Shown piece by piece: positions 8,293-18,070 of a stretch of 64,000 nt of DNA. Below the pieces are notes generated by a model that worked only from the letters and a program-made list of their open reading frames with translations, made no database searches and had not been told where the DNA came from. The DNA lies in NCBI RefSeq assembly GCF_000236035.1, contig NZ_JH393257.1, positions 1,263,551-1,327,550 on the forward strand. The letters run 5' to 3'. The stretch comes from Vreelandella boliviensis LC1. Lineage in GTDB: Bacteria; Pseudomonadota; Gammaproteobacteria; Pseudomonadales; Halomonadaceae. Both the position numbers and the translations under genes were made by a program. Numbering within the stretch: the first letter of the stretch is position 1; every line of letters begins with the position of its first letter.

Positions 8293-9132
8293 CTAATCCT
8301 CGGAAGGTGGTGGCATGGCAGCAGCAAGCACTTCACGCTCCACCGCCTCACCAAGCTGCAAAGTGATCTCCACGCGGCGGTTACTCGCCCTCGCCGCCTC
8401 AGAGTCATTGGGTCCCAGCGGACGAGTATCAGCGTGACCTATCACTGTCAGTCGGCCAGATTCTAACTCATCATTATCCAGAAGAATATTTGCTACCGTG
8501 GCCGAACGCATGGCCGAGAGGTCCCAGTTGCTGCGAAAGCGGGAGCTGCGAATGGGCACATCATCGGTATAGCCATCAATGGCAATGTCGCCCGGCATCT
8601 CTGCTAACGTCACGGAGAGCATTTGCAGCAATTCAGCAAAGTCATCTGTAACTTCAGCGGAACCCGATGGGAAATAGCCTTGCTCATCAATGCGAATCAA
8701 TACGTTAAAGCCGTGCCGCTCTACCCGCACGCCACCTTCGTCGATGGCAGCACGTAGCGCATCATTGACCTTGAGATGCCACTGATCAAGCAGATGCTCG
8801 ACCTGTTTCTGAAACTGCTGGCGATAAGTAGCGTGGCGAGTTTGTTCAGCCATTGTCGACTGACGCACCTCATCACGTAAGGTGGGTTCCGGTTCAGCCG
8901 GTGAGAAACGGTCGAAGACCGCACTTGTGCCCATGGGAATCACTTCCGCTGGCACTTGGCGCTGCACCCCAAATGCTTCCGACATCTCGCCAGCCAGCTG
9001 CTTGAATCGAATCAGATCAATCTCAGCAAACGAGAGCAGCAATACAAAGAAGCAGAGCAGCAGCGACATCAGGTCAGCATAAGTGACCATCCAGGGAGGA
9101 ATCAGCCCGCTCCTTCGGCCTCGCTTAGCCAT
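8293..9132 (-). CDS. pomB: flagellar stator protein PomB/MotB (OmpA-like C-terminus)
   Basis: Stator subunit that anchors the flagellar motor to peptidoglycan and carries the ion-binding aspartate. It has 279 residues from ATG 9132; upstream in-frame codons lie inside pomA. The N-terminal membrane segment is at about 18-36, with the conserved Asp at residue 20 (TYAD). A plug/linker region follows, then an OmpA/MotB peptidoglycan-binding domain from about 150 to 265 (NWDLSAMRSATV, GHADTRP, SNRRVEI). It overlaps the pomA 3' end by 8 nt, indicating coupled translation. Sodium use is inferred from the PomA partner. Confidence 0.9.
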   Translation of the reverse strand: MAKRGRRSGLIPPWMVTYADLMSLLLCFFVLLLSFAEIDLIRFKQLAGEMSEAFGVQRQVPAEVIPMGTSAVFDRFSPAEPEPTLRDEVRQSTMAEQTRHATYRQQFQKQVEHLLDQWHLKVNDALRAAIDEGGVRVERHGFNVLIRIDEQGYFPSGSAEVTDDFAELLQMLSVTLAEMPGDIAIDGYTDDVPIRSSRFRSNWDLSAMRSATVANILLDNDELESGRLTVIGHADTRPLGPNDSEAARASNRRVEITLQLGEAVEREVLAAAMPPPSED

Positions 9133-9931
9133 TGGGCTCTTCACTAGACGTTGCCTTAGCTGGCTTGACTTCTTTAACATTACGACGATCTCGTACTTCA
9201 TCTGGCAAGTAGGCCAGCAGCATCTGCTCGACAATTCGAGGATTCTTATCTTCCTGAATCACCAGCAGCGCATCCGTCCATAGCGCTTGTAGCTTTTCCT
9301 GCTGATGCATTCGCGTTTCCAGCTTCTCGGCTATCGGCTTGGCAATCACGTTAGCGATCAACACCCCATAGAGTGTTGTCAGCAAGGCCACTGCCATCGC
9401 AGGGCCGATGGAAGAGGGATCATCCATGTTAGCAAGCATCTGCACCAGACCGATGAGGGTACCGATCATGCCCATGGCGGGCGCCACTTCATTGAGCATG
9501 GTGAAGGCCCTGGCCCCGGCCTGATTGCGGTCCAGGGTCATCAGGCGCTCTTTATCAAGTACTTCCTTAACCGTCTCTGCTGAAAACCCATCGGCAAGCA
9601 TCTGCAAACCCTGCTTGAGATAGCGGGAACTGGCCTCAAAATCCTCCAATGATAGCAAGCCTCTCTTGCGTGCCAGCTTAGAGATCTCCAACACCTCTTC
9701 GATGGTAGAAGCCGTATCGGGGAGGCTGTGTTTAAATGCTCGGCTCACGGCATGCAGTGCCATGCGGCATTCAGAGAAGCGCAGCTGGGAGAGCACTACC
9801 ATTAGACTTCCTCCCACCACAATCAGCAGACTGATTGGGTTAAGGAAGATCATCGGAGAAGCGCCGAGAGAAATCGCCCCAGTTACCATTGCTATGGCAC
9901 CGACCATGCCGACTATAGTGGCTAGATCCAT
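9125..9931 (-). CDS. pomA: flagellar stator protein PomA (sodium type)
   Basis: Torque-generating membrane subunit of the flagellar stator. It has 268 residues, starts at ATG 9931 after GAGGATAACG, and has four predicted membrane segments (about 5-22, 28-48, 150-170 and 180-200). The N-terminus MDLATIVG and the signature NMDDPSSIGPAMAVALLTTL (about 168-187) closely match Vibrio PomA, the sodium-driven form, rather than E. coli MotA. The cytoplasmic loop between TM2 and TM3 holds charged residues expected to contact FliG. No flagellar genes are nearby, so the pair stands alone as in Vibrio. Confidence 0.92.
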   Translation of the reverse strand: MDLATIVGMVGAIAMVTGAISLGASPMIFLNPISLLIVVGGSLMVVLSQLRFSECRMALHAVSRAFKHSLPDTASTIEEVLEISKLARKRGLLSLEDFEASSRYLKQGLQMLADGFSAETVKEVLDKERLMTLDRNQAGARAFTMLNEVAPAMGMIGTLIGLVQMLANMDDPSSIGPAMAVALLTTLYGVLIANVIAKPIAEKLETRMHQQEKLQALWTDALLVIQEDKNPRIVEQMLLAYLPDEVRDRRNVKEVKPAKATSSEEPNG

Positions 9932-10174
9932 CGTTATCCTCTGAGCTTATCTGGGCCAACACACTACTTAAAATTGTCCGTGTACACCTTGATGCCCATC
10001 AACAAACAACCTTTATAAGCAGCCGAACGCTCAGCTTTAGCGCTATGCGGCAGCAACATGCTAGACACGCAGATAAACCAAACCGAAAAACGACTAGCTG
10101 CATTACCATCGGCAGGCAACGACTAGGTCGCTATACTAGCGCCACTAACTTATCTCTGACCCACAAGGCTTACT

Positions 10175-10849
10175 ATGAACCAGGATGAATTGAAGGCCGC
10201 CGTGGCGGACGCCGCGATTAAAGAAATTGCGTCTCAGCTAGAAAAAGACACTGTTTTAGGCATTGGCACCGGCTCCACGGCTAACCTGTTTATCGATCGT
10301 CTAGGGCCGTTGCGCGACCGTTTTAAAGGCGCGGTAGCGAGTTCTAAGGCGAGCGCCGAGCGTCTTGAGAGACTGGGCATTGAGGTGTTTGAGCTCAATG
10401 ACGTTGGCACAGTGCCTTTTTATATAGACGGTGCAGACGAAGTAAATGCTCACTTACATATGATTAAAGGCGGTGGCGCCGCGCTTACCCGCGAAAAGAT
10501 TGTGGCTGCCTGTGCTAAGCGTTTTATCTGCATTGCCGATGGCTCAAAGTACGTGTCTCAGTTAGGTAATTTTCCGCTGCCGGTAGAAGTCATCCCCATG
10601 GCGCGCTCCTATGTCGCCCGTGAGTTGGTAGTGCTAGGGGCTGAGCCTGTCTACCGCCAAGGGGTGGTGACCGACAACGGCAACCAAATTATCGACTGCT
10701 TTGAATTTATGATTGCAGACCCGGTGGCTATGGAAGCGCGCATCAACGCTATCGTAGGTGTTGTTACCAATGGTCTGTTTGCCGCCCGCGGCGCCGATGT
10801 TCTGCTGCTGGGCAAAGAAGATGGCGTGGAGCGAATAGCGTTGACATAA
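10175..10849 (+). CDS. rpiA: ribose-5-phosphate isomerase A
   Basis: Interconverts ribose-5-phosphate and ribulose-5-phosphate in the pentose phosphate pathway. The 224 residues match the family length. Visible active-site segments are [11 protein letters not shown] (29-39), the catalytic IDGADEVN (84-91) and [11 protein letters not shown] (98-108). The gene is alone on the plus strand, with a 243-nt upstream gap shared with divergent pomA, and converges on waaA with 25 nt between. Confidence 0.96.
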   Translation: MNQDELKAAVADAAIKEIASQLEKDTVLGIGTGSTANLFIDRLGPLRDRFKGAVASSKASAERLERLGIEVFELNDVGTVPFYIDGADEVNAHLHMIKGGGAALTREKIVAACAKRFICIADGSKYVSQLGNFPLPVEVIPMARSYVARELVVLGAEPVYRQGVVTDNGNQIIDCFEFMIADPVAMEARINAIVGVVTNGLFAARGADVLLLGKEDGVERIALT

Positions 10850-10874
10850 CAGCTCTTCACTTAGCGACACAGCG

Positions 10875-12167
10875 TTAACGGGGTAGTAGCGATGCCAACC
10901 CTGCCAGGGTGCGGGACAGTGCGCCTTTTTGTGCCTTAATCACCTCGCGCCCTGCTTGCCCGGCCTTTTTAGTCCGCTCTGGAGCAGCAAAGTAGCCCGC
11001 CAAAACTTCTGCCAAGGCGTCAGGGCTATCGATCAAGGTCAGGGCGCCAACGCTTTTCAGCGGCTCGGCCACATCGGCAAAGTTTTCAATGGAAAGGCCG
11101 CTGAGTACAGGTCGGCCTAACGAAGCTGGCTCAAGCACATTGTGCCCGCCCAACGGCACTAGACTGCCCCCCACAAAGGCCACATGGCCTGCCGCATAAA
11201 GCATAGCCAGCTCACCGAGCGTATCCCCTAGGTAAACCTGGGTTTGCGCCGTCACGGGCTGCTGTTGGCTGCGGCGGCTAAGTGTCCAGCCTTCTGTTTG
11301 GCAAAGCTTTGCTACCTCATCAAAGCGCTGGGGGTGACGTGGCACCAGCACAAGCAGCGCATCAGGGTAACTTTGCAGCAGTTGGCGATGGGCCTTAAGC
11401 AGTAGCGCTTCTTCGCCTTCCCGGGAGGAGCCAGCCACCCAAACCGGACGCCCCTTCCACTTTTGAAGTAAGCGCTCACTCTCTTTTATTGCCATGCTTG
11501 AAGTGACTAGCTCAAATTTTAACGATCCGACTATGCTAGTGATATCCGTGCTGCAGCCGAGGGTGTTAAAGCGTTCGGCGTCTGCCTGTGATTTTGCAGC
11601 TAGCCAGCTAATCTCGGCGAGCGTGCAGGCCATCAGCGGGCGTAGGCGTTGGTAACGCTTAAAGGCACGAGGCGATAAACGCCCATTGACCACTGCCATG
11701 GGAATCCCCTGCTGGTGACAGGCGTGGATCAAGTTGGGCCATAGCTCGGTTTCAAACAGAATCGCGAGTTCAGGTTGAACGCTACGTACAAAGCGTTTGG
11801 CAGCGCCAGGAAAGTCCAGTGGCAGGAAACGGTGGGCAAGCCTTGTTGCATCGACGGTTGGTTGCTCGCTAATGAGCGCTTGAGTTTGCTGGGCACCCGT
11901 CGCGGTCATGGTGGTGAGCAGCAGGCTATGCGATGGATAACATTCTAATAGCCCCTCAATCAGCGGACGAGCGGCGCGCACTTCTCCCACCGATGCACAG
12001 TGCAGCCAAATGCGCGGCGCGGGAGGAAGCGGCTGAAGGCTTAAACCCAGCCGCTGAAAACGCGAGTAAGTGGGCACTTGCTCACGCCAGATACGCCAAC
12101 CAATTAACGGTGAGAGCGCATACAGCGCCGCCGAATAGGCAAGCCGAGGCCAAGTGGGTAAAGCCAT
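10875..12167 (-). CDS. waaA: 3-deoxy-D-manno-octulosonic acid (Kdo) transferase WaaA
   Basis: Transfers Kdo from CMP-Kdo to lipid IVA at the inner membrane, starting the LPS core. It has 430 residues, with an N-terminal membrane anchor (about 8-24) followed by the GT30 fold. Recognisable parts are HCASVGE (about 57-63), the ETELWPN motif (about 140-146), and the C-terminal GGHNVLEPA loop (about 343-351). Its ATG shares one base with the hldE stop (TAATG), so the two are translationally coupled. The presence of kdkA nearby suggests it may add only one Kdo (inference from family co-occurrence). Confidence 0.94.
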   Translation of the reverse strand: MALPTWPRLAYSAALYALSPLIGWRIWREQVPTYSRFQRLGLSLQPLPPAPRIWLHCASVGEVRAARPLIEGLLECYPSHSLLLTTMTATGAQQTQALISEQPTVDATRLAHRFLPLDFPGAAKRFVRSVQPELAILFETELWPNLIHACHQQGIPMAVVNGRLSPRAFKRYQRLRPLMACTLAEISWLAAKSQADAERFNTLGCSTDITSIVGSLKFELVTSSMAIKESERLLQKWKGRPVWVAGSSREGEEALLLKAHRQLLQSYPDALLVLVPRHPQRFDEVAKLCQTEGWTLSRRSQQQPVTAQTQVYLGDTLGELAMLYAAGHVAFVGGSLVPLGGHNVLEPASLGRPVLSGLSIENFADVAEPLKSVGALTLIDSPDALAEVLAGYFAAPERTKKAGQAGREVIKAQKGALSRTLAGLASLLPR

Positions 12168-13597
12168 TAGCGCTCGCGATCTAAAATTGAACTAATCATC
12201 GCCGAGGTCGAAACGCCATCTTCAAAACCCAGTACTTTAACGTTACCACCATTGGCCATAACCGCCGCGCCCCCGGCGATATTTTCCGGGCGGTAGTCGC
12301 CACCTTTGACCAAAATATCAGGAAGCACAGCTTCGATTAGCGCCTGGGGGGTATCGTCACTAAACGGCACGACCCAATCGACAGCGCCTAACCCCGCCAA
12401 TACCTGCATACGACGGTTTAAGGCATTAATCGGCCGCTTAGGCCCTTTTAAGCGACCAATGGAGGCGTCATCGTTAACCGCGACTATCAAACGGTCGCCC
12501 AAGCGTTTGGCCTGCTCCAGGTACGCGACGTGGCCAGCATGCAAAATATCAAAGCAGCCGTTGGTCATTACCACCCGCTCACCGCGTAGCTGGGCTGCTC
12601 TTACAGCCTCTATCAGCACAGCAGGCTCAATTACCCCAAACTCGGCTAACTTATCGCCGTGTAGCGCAGTGTAGAGCTCGGCGATGGAAAGCGTGGCCGT
12701 GCCCGGTTTGGCCACTACCAACCCAGCCCCCAAATTAGCCAACATCATCGCTTCAGGAAAAGCATGACCTGACGCTAGCGCTAATCCCATTAGGCCAATA
12801 ACGGTATCGCCCGCCCCTGTCACATCGAAAACTTCTTGAGCGCGGGTAGGTAAGTGCAGCGGCGCGTGCCCTTCGCGAATAAGCGTCATGCCTTTTTCGC
12901 TGCGCGTGATCAATAGCGCTTCCAACTCAAGCTCAGCGCGCAGCGCTTCGCCCCGGCTAGATAGCTCCGCATCCGTCGCACAGGGGCCAACCACGGCTTC
13001 AAACTCAGCGAGATTGGGGGTGATTAAACTTGCCCCACGATATTTGCTGAAATCATGCCCTTTCGGATCGATCAGCACGCGCTTGCCGTGTGCTCGCGCC
13101 TTGGCAATCAGGTTTTCCACCTGATTTAGGGTGCCTTTACCGTAGTCGGAAAGAATGACTACATCGCAGTCGGGGAGCGCCTTTTCTACCTGGGACACTA
13201 ACTCACTGGTCTCGACACTGTCCAAACGCTGCTCAAAATCCAGACGCAACAGCTGCTGGTTGCGACTCATCACACGCAGTTTAGTGATCGTGGGTATCTC
13301 AGCGTTACACTGAAAGTAAGTACTTACACCAGAGGCAGTCAAGCTGGCTTGTAGAATCTGCGCGTTCTCATCGACTCCGATCACGCCCGCCAGCACCGCA
13401 TATCCGCCGAGGGAGGTAATATTCAATGCCACGTTAGCCGCCCCGCCAGGGCGATCTTCGACATCTTCCACGCGCACCACCGGCACAGGTGCCTCTGGGG
13501 AAATGCGCGAGGTACCGCCATGCCAGTAGCGATCGAGCATTACATCGCCGACCACTAGCACCCGGGCATGTTCTAAGGCGGTTAAATCAATTTTCAT
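12167..13597 (-). CDS. hldE: bifunctional heptose 7-phosphate kinase / heptose 1-phosphate adenylyltransferase HldE
   Basis: Makes ADP-D-glycero-beta-D-manno-heptose precursors for the LPS inner core. It has 476 residues from ATG 13597, preceded by GGGAG. The N-terminal ribokinase-like domain (about 1-320) includes the anion-hole motif DVTGAGDT. The C-terminal cytidylyltransferase-like domain (about 345-476) includes the nucleotidyl-transfer HAGH box (near 353) and the late IVKGGDY-like segment. It overlaps the upstream GT9 gene by 11 nt and waaA by 1 nt, forming one leftward operon. Confidence 0.95.
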   Translation of the reverse strand: MKIDLTALEHARVLVVGDVMLDRYWHGGTSRISPEAPVPVVRVEDVEDRPGGAANVALNITSLGGYAVLAGVIGVDENAQILQASLTASGVSTYFQCNAEIPTITKLRVMSRNQQLLRLDFEQRLDSVETSELVSQVEKALPDCDVVILSDYGKGTLNQVENLIAKARAHGKRVLIDPKGHDFSKYRGASLITPNLAEFEAVVGPCATDAELSSRGEALRAELELEALLITRSEKGMTLIREGHAPLHLPTRAQEVFDVTGAGDTVIGLMGLALASGHAFPEAMMLANLGAGLVVAKPGTATLSIAELYTALHGDKLAEFGVIEPAVLIEAVRAAQLRGERVVMTNGCFDILHAGHVAYLEQAKRLGDRLIVAVNDDASIGRLKGPKRPINALNRRMQVLAGLGAVDWVVPFSDDTPQALIEAVLPDILVKGGDYRPENIAGGAAVMANGGNVKVLGFEDGVSTSAMISSILDRER

Positions 13598-14684
13598 CGG
13601 TGCTCCCTGCGCTGGAGGTTGAAGCGGTATGCGAAAGCAACGCATCCAGCTTGACAATGACTTCGTCTGCTTTAATCAGCATCATGGCGTTGGGGTGGCG
13701 CACTCGCTGGCCCCAGCTCACTTCGTCTACCGATTTATGCAGATAAGTACGCACCGCCTCGGGGTATGCGTTAACTGCAAAATCACGCCACAAATAGGGC
13801 GCGGCACGCTGGGGATTGGTGGATGCATAAAGACCCAGAGCGGGCGTTCCCATGGCATTGGCCATATGGATTGGCCCGGTATCCGGTGCAATCACAGCAC
13901 GCGCTTGATCAATTAGCGCTAATACCCCTTTCAAAGAGGTGCCCCCAATCGCGTTAATCACGCTTGCAGGCTGGCAAAGCGCTTCGATTTGATCGCCTAT
14001 CTCCCGCTCCAAGGCACTTCCGCTACCGGTCAATACGCTTTTAAGACCGTGCTGTACCCAAGCGTGTTCAATAACGCTAGCGTAACCCTCCACCGACCAG
14101 TTGCGAAAATTACGCAGGCGTATGTTACTGCACGGGTTAATAACTAAGTAGGGCGCCTCACCGCTGATGACCTGTGCTTCATTCCGTGCCGTATATGACA
14201 CAGGCAAATCCCACGTTAAGCGGTCATCTTCTATTCCGAGCACCCGGGCGAAGTCCATAAAGGACTCCAACACATGGGCATTGGGGTGCGGCGCGAGCTG
14301 ATGCTGGGTGAACCAGTGTTGAGCATCTTTGGCGCGAGCCTTGTCATAGCCCACACGTACGTTAGCCTTCAGCCCGAGCGACAATACGCTGGCACGGATG
14401 GCTTGCTGCATGTGTAGCAACACATCGAAACGCGTATCAGCAAGCTGGCGCCACAACGCGCGCATACCGGCAATACCGGTCGCCTTGTCGTAAACAACGA
14501 ACTCGACCCCGGAAAGCCCCGCCAGTAGACTGTGCTCCCCCTTGCCGATAATCCAGGTAATGCGCGCATCGGGCCACTGGCGCTGCAACGCCCGTACCGT
14601 AGGCACGAGATTGCACACGTCTCCAAGGGCGGAGAGGCGCAAAATGGCAATGTGGTTAGGCTGAACAGGCAGAGAGGGCTTCAT
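13587..14684 (-). CDS. glycosyltransferase family 9 protein (LPS heptosyltransferase-like)
   Basis: ADP-heptose:LPS heptosyltransferase family (GT9) enzyme of 365 residues. The N-terminal [12 protein letters not shown] motif (about 11-22) and the C-terminal [16 protein letters not shown] segment are the family signatures for acceptor and ADP-heptose binding. It is distinct from WaaF at 20778. It may be the heptosyltransferase I (WaaC-like) or a third transferase (WaaQ-like); I cannot decide from sequence alone. The start at 14684 shares its CATG with the divergent kdkA start. Its own Shine-Dalgarno is weak, so the start is less sure than the family call. Confidence 0.85.
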   Translation of the reverse strand: MKPSLPVQPNHIAILRLSALGDVCNLVPTVRALQRQWPDARITWIIGKGEHSLLAGLSGVEFVVYDKATGIAGMRALWRQLADTRFDVLLHMQQAIRASVLSLGLKANVRVGYDKARAKDAQHWFTQHQLAPHPNAHVLESFMDFARVLGIEDDRLTWDLPVSYTARNEAQVISGEAPYLVINPCSNIRLRNFRNWSVEGYASVIEHAWVQHGLKSVLTGSGSALEREIGDQIEALCQPASVINAIGGTSLKGVLALIDQARAVIAPDTGPIHMANAMGTPALGLYASTNPQRAAPYLWRDFAVNAYPEAVRTYLHKSVDEVSWGQRVRHPNAMMLIKADEVIVKLDALLSHTASTSSAGSTDEN

Positions 14685-15390
14685 GCGCTTAGCGGCACTC
14701 CGGAAGAAAAATTGGCTGATTTTACATGATGTAGACAGTTTATGTGACGTGCCGGGAACACACCAAATGGATCCAGATCTATTCACTAGTGATTACTGGC
14801 GTGAACGTGGATTAATTGTAGGCGAAGCCCCTGGGCGAGGTAATAGCCTTTTCTTGCAGGCAACACCTAAAGAGCAATGGGCGTTGAGGGCTTATCGTCG
14901 TGGTGGCATGGTGGCTAAAATCAGTGAAAAACGCTACTTATGGGCCGGCGCTGAACGTACTCGAGCATTTCGCGAACTTCGATTAACTAGCGCACTTTTT
15001 GAACAAGGGTTACCTGTACCGCGCCCGGTCGCGAGCTGTGTTACCCGCTACGGTTTTTGCTATGAGGCAGCGATAATCACTGTTCGCATAGAAGGTGCGC
15101 AAGCGCTAGCCGAACGGCTGATTAAGGACTCGGTGAACGAAACGCTATTGCAGCAAGTAGGGTTGATGATTAAGCGCTTTCATCAAGTAGGCTTGGACCA
15201 TGTTGATTTAAATGCACGTAATATTTTGGTCGACTCCAGCGACACCCCATGGCTGATTGACTTTGACCGCTGCCGGTTGCGCGCACCAGGTAAATGGAAG
15301 GCAAACAATCTGGATCGACTGGCTCGCTCATTAGAAAAGTTAAAAGTAGGCTCGGCAATTCATTCAATAAAGACAGGGTATACGAATTAG
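14683..15390 (+). CDS. kdkA: Kdo kinase KdkA (3-deoxy-D-manno-octulosonic acid kinase)
   Basis: Phosphorylates the 4-position of the inner-core Kdo. The 235 residues align by eye with Haemophilus KdkA: the W-(x)n-GRG segment near 40-53, LRAYRRGG (about 67-74), GLPVPRP (about 108-114), catalytic DHVDLNARN (about 172-180) and LIDFD (about 190-194). Start choice: ATG 14683 has a strong GAGAGGG upstream, and its N-terminus keeps the segment homologous to Haemophilus; ATG 14767 would remove it. The coding DNA is noticeably more AT-rich towards the end, leading into the AT-rich island. KdkA is typical of organisms with a single, phosphorylated Kdo. Confidence 0.88.
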   Translation: MRLAALRKKNWLILHDVDSLCDVPGTHQMDPDLFTSDYWRERGLIVGEAPGRGNSLFLQATPKEQWALRAYRRGGMVAKISEKRYLWAGAERTRAFRELRLTSALFEQGLPVPRPVASCVTRYGFCYEAAIITVRIEGAQALAERLIKDSVNETLLQQVGLMIKRFHQVGLDHVDLNARNILVDSSDTPWLIDFDRCRLRAPGKWKANNLDRLARSLEKLKVGSAIHSIKTGYTN

Positions 15391-15467
15391 GGTCTTTGCT
15401 AACGGTTTTTAAAAAAAAGCTATCACATGAACAAAAGACCTAACGTTTATTAGATATAGGTATAGCT

Positions 15468-16232
15468 ATGAAAATAAGTCATGTAACACCTGTCTTGATA
15501 GTTAAAAATGGAGAGGCCACTATTGGTGATACGTTAGACGCTCTCTCCTCATTTAAAAAAGTGATTGTTTATGACAATGGTTCAGAAGACCGTACTTTAT
15601 TAATAGTCAATGAATACGCTAACGTTCAGCTAGTTCAAGGTGCTTTCTTCGGTTTTGGGATTACCAAAAATGTGGCAGCCAGCCACGCAGAAACTGCATG
15701 GATTTTTTCGCTGGACTGTGACGAAACCCCTGATCAAGCATTGATCAATAACATAGCAGATTGGCATCCAAAGGATGACAACTGCGTCGTTGAAATCCAC
15801 CGGGAGAATTTCTTCTGTGGTAAACCCATCAAAACCAACGGCTGGGGAAACGACATTTTAATAAGAATTTACAATAAAGAAAAACATAGTTTTACCAAAA
15901 GCCAAGTGCATGAGAAAGTAGCTCTTCACTCAGACTCATGTAAAATAAAACTATCTGGAAAGCTCCAACATACTGCCATTACAGACTTGAAACAAATATT
16001 AGATAAAGCACAGTTGTATTCTGAAATCTATGCCAACTCAAACAAAGCAAAGCTTTATTCATTTCCAATTATTATATTGAAGACTTGTTTTGCATTTTTG
16101 CGCTCATATTTACTAAAATTAGGCTTTCTGTCGGGGTGGCGTGGTTTCGTTATTTCAGTGGGTGACACTATTGGTGTTTTTTTCAAGTACGCTAAAGTCT
16201 ATCAAAAAAATAAAAGTGGGTATATCCAATGA
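15468..16232 (+). CDS. glycosyltransferase family 2, WaaE-like LPS core transferase
   Basis: GT2 (GT-A fold) enzyme of 254 residues. The N-terminus VTPVLIVKNGE plus YDNGSEDRT (about 36-44), then the DxD-like LDCDETPD (about 82-89), fit the WaaE/KdtX group that adds glucose to heptose I in the core. A hydrophobic C-terminal segment (about 195-215) suggests membrane association. It is the first gene of the AT-rich island. It overlaps the next gene by 4 nt, so it is co-transcribed. Donor and acceptor are not deducible. Confidence 0.85.
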   Translation: MKISHVTPVLIVKNGEATIGDTLDALSSFKKVIVYDNGSEDRTLLIVNEYANVQLVQGAFFGFGITKNVAASHAETAWIFSLDCDETPDQALINNIADWHPKDDNCVVEIHRENFFCGKPIKTNGWGNDILIRIYNKEKHSFTKSQVHEKVALHSDSCKIKLSGKLQHTAITDLKQILDKAQLYSEIYANSNKAKLYSFPIIILKTCFAFLRSYLLKLGFLSGWRGFVISVGDTIGVFFKYAKVYQKNKSGYIQ

Positions 16233-17047
16233 AAGTCAGTTTAATTATCACTACGTATAATTGGCCTGACGCGCTGAAACTAGTTCTTTTAAGTGCAACA
16301 CGTCAGTCATACGATAACTATGAAGTGATTGTCGCCGATGATGGGTCTGAGTCAACTACTAAAACTACTATTGCGAATATACAAAAATTATCCCATACGC
16401 CTATCATACATGTTTGGCAGAAGGATAAGGGATTTCGTGCGGCAGCTATAAGAAACAGAGCGGTCGCTAAAAGCAGTGGCGATTACATTATATTTATTGA
16501 TGGGGACTGCATTCTTCACTCTCACTTTATCAGTGATCATGCTGCTCTCTCTGAAAAAGGCTTCTTTATCCCCGGCTCTAGGGTAAAGTTAAAAAAAACG
16601 TATTCTGAAAAACTTTTAAATAGTCAGCATCCTTTTACTTTTTTCACAAGAGCATCCATTGTTAAGCTTTGGTTGTTAGGCAAAGTAAAAAGAATTCATC
16701 CCATAATAAAACTACCTGCCACTAAGTTTCGATATAAAAGACCGAAACGCTGGCAGGGTGCCGTAACTTGTAACTTAGGTTTATGGCGTGAAGACTTTTT
16801 ATCAGTTAATGGCTTTAACAATGATTTTATAGGTTGGGGCCTTGAGGATAGTGACCTAATAGTGAGATTGATCAACAATGGCATCTATCGCAAAGATGGA
16901 AAATTGAATAGCTTTATTATTCACCTCTTTCATCAAGAGGCCTCTAGAGAAAATGAAAGTATCAACAGAAAAAAGTTTGAGCTTTCAATTCAGCATAACA
17001 TCAAGGTAACGCCATTTGGCTTTTTTCAAATCGAAAATATTGAATAG
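16229..17047 (+). CDS. glycosyltransferase family 2 with galactosyltransferase-like C-terminus
   Basis: GT2-type enzyme of 272 residues. The N-terminal SLIITTYNWPDAL is the standard GT2 opening, with VADDGSE near 35-41 and the DxD motif IDGDC near 90-94. The C-terminal GWGLEDSDLIVRL (about 204-216) matches the Glyco_tranf_2_C/galactosyltransferase extension. AT-rich codon use (many AAA, ATA, TTA) differs from flanking housekeeping genes. It overlaps the preceding transferase by 4 nt and is followed by the GT90 gene after 9 nt. Probably an outer-core or branch transferase. Confidence 0.83.
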   Translation: MKVSLIITTYNWPDALKLVLLSATRQSYDNYEVIVADDGSESTTKTTIANIQKLSHTPIIHVWQKDKGFRAAAIRNRAVAKSSGDYIIFIDGDCILHSHFISDHAALSEKGFFIPGSRVKLKKTYSEKLLNSQHPFTFFTRASIVKLWLLGKVKRIHPIIKLPATKFRYKRPKRWQGAVTCNLGLWREDFLSVNGFNNDFIGWGLEDSDLIVRLINNGIYRKDGKLNSFIIHLFHQEASRENESINRKKFELSIQHNIKVTPFGFFQIENIE

Positions 17048-17056
17048 ACCAAACCG

Positions 17057-18070
17057 ATGATAGATACTCAGCGGCTACAAAAAAACATGCGCAAAGCAAA
17101 ACCATATTTTACATTGATTAATGTGTTACTAAAGCCTAAAAAATTTTCGCGTTTTGAGATGCGAAAGCTTTACACTAAGCACTATTTGACTGCCACAACG
17201 TCTCAAAAAGAAGATATCGATAAGCGAGTCGCTTACTATAACAAATCTAGCATTAAAAACGACTCAAATTATATACCACAATATAAAGTTGGAAGTTTTA
17301 AAAAAGATCATGCTTGGTCGTATTACGTAGATATGAAGGAGCTATTATCTTACTTCGACGATAACCTTTTATTTGACTATCTACCTGGTGATATTCAAAT
17401 AGTGCCTAAAAATCCTGCTTTTGTAAAAAGCAGGCCCATTGTAGAAAACAATGATAACTCCATTCTATTAAAGCTAAACAAGATACGGCATTATAATTTT
17501 ATCCAGGATAATAAAAACTATGATGCTAAAAAAGATCTTCTTGTTTGGCGAGGAGCTTGCCACCAACCTCATCGACAGTATTTTATTGAACTTTATCATG
17601 GGCATCAACTTTGTGATGTCGGAGATGTGCGTGACAATATGATAGGGTCACCTTTACATAAACCTTTTATGAACATCAAAGAACAACTTGATTATAAATT
17701 TATATTAAGCATTGAAGGGAACGATGTCGCTACTAATTTAAAATGGATCATGTCATCTAACTCTATCTGCTTTATGACAAAACCAAAATTTGAAACTTGG
17801 TTCATGGAGGGCGCGCTAGTACCTGGCAAACATTATGTTGAATTAAATGAAGATTACTCGGATTTACAGGAAAAAATAATTTATTATCTTGCTAATCCAG
17901 ATGAGGCAAAAAGAATTATAAAAAATGCAAATAAATATGTTAAAAAATTCAAAGATAGTGGCAGAGAAAAATTGATTTCTTTTCTAGTTATGCAAAAATA
18001 TTTTATATCTTTCAGTGATCTCGATTTCAAGCTAATAACCAAGAGCGCATTTTCTAGTGAAAAACTTTGA
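17057..18070 (+). CDS. glycosyltransferase family 90 (LpsA/CAP10-like)
   Basis: 337-residue member of the GT90 family (Pfam Glyco_transf_90). The C-terminal half carries the typical segment LSIEGNDVATNLKW (about 218-231), then FETWFMEG and LVPGKHYVEL. The family includes bacterial LpsA enzymes and fungal CAP10 xylosyltransferases. It most likely adds a sugar to the LPS core; the sugar is unknown. The gene is strongly AT-rich and its 3' end overlaps the next gene by 14 nt. Confidence 0.85.
   Translation: MIDTQRLQKNMRKAKPYFTLINVLLKPKKFSRFEMRKLYTKHYLTATTSQKEDIDKRVAYYNKSSIKNDSNYIPQYKVGSFKKDHAWSYYVDMKELLSYFDDNLLFDYLPGDIQIVPKNPAFVKSRPIVENNDNSILLKLNKIRHYNFIQDNKNYDAKKDLLVWRGACHQPHRQYFIELYHGHQLCDVGDVRDNMIGSPLHKPFMNIKEQLDYKFILSIEGNDVATNLKWIMSSNSICFMTKPKFETWFMEGALVPGKHYVELNEDYSDLQEKIIYYLANPDEAKRIIKNANKYVKKFKDSGREKLISFLVMQKYFISFSDLDFKLITKSAFSSEKL

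Noticed and set aside
9932..10174. sigma28-type flagellar promoter before pomA
   Set aside because: A TAAAGCT-like box is visible but no properly spaced -10 match; not supportable.
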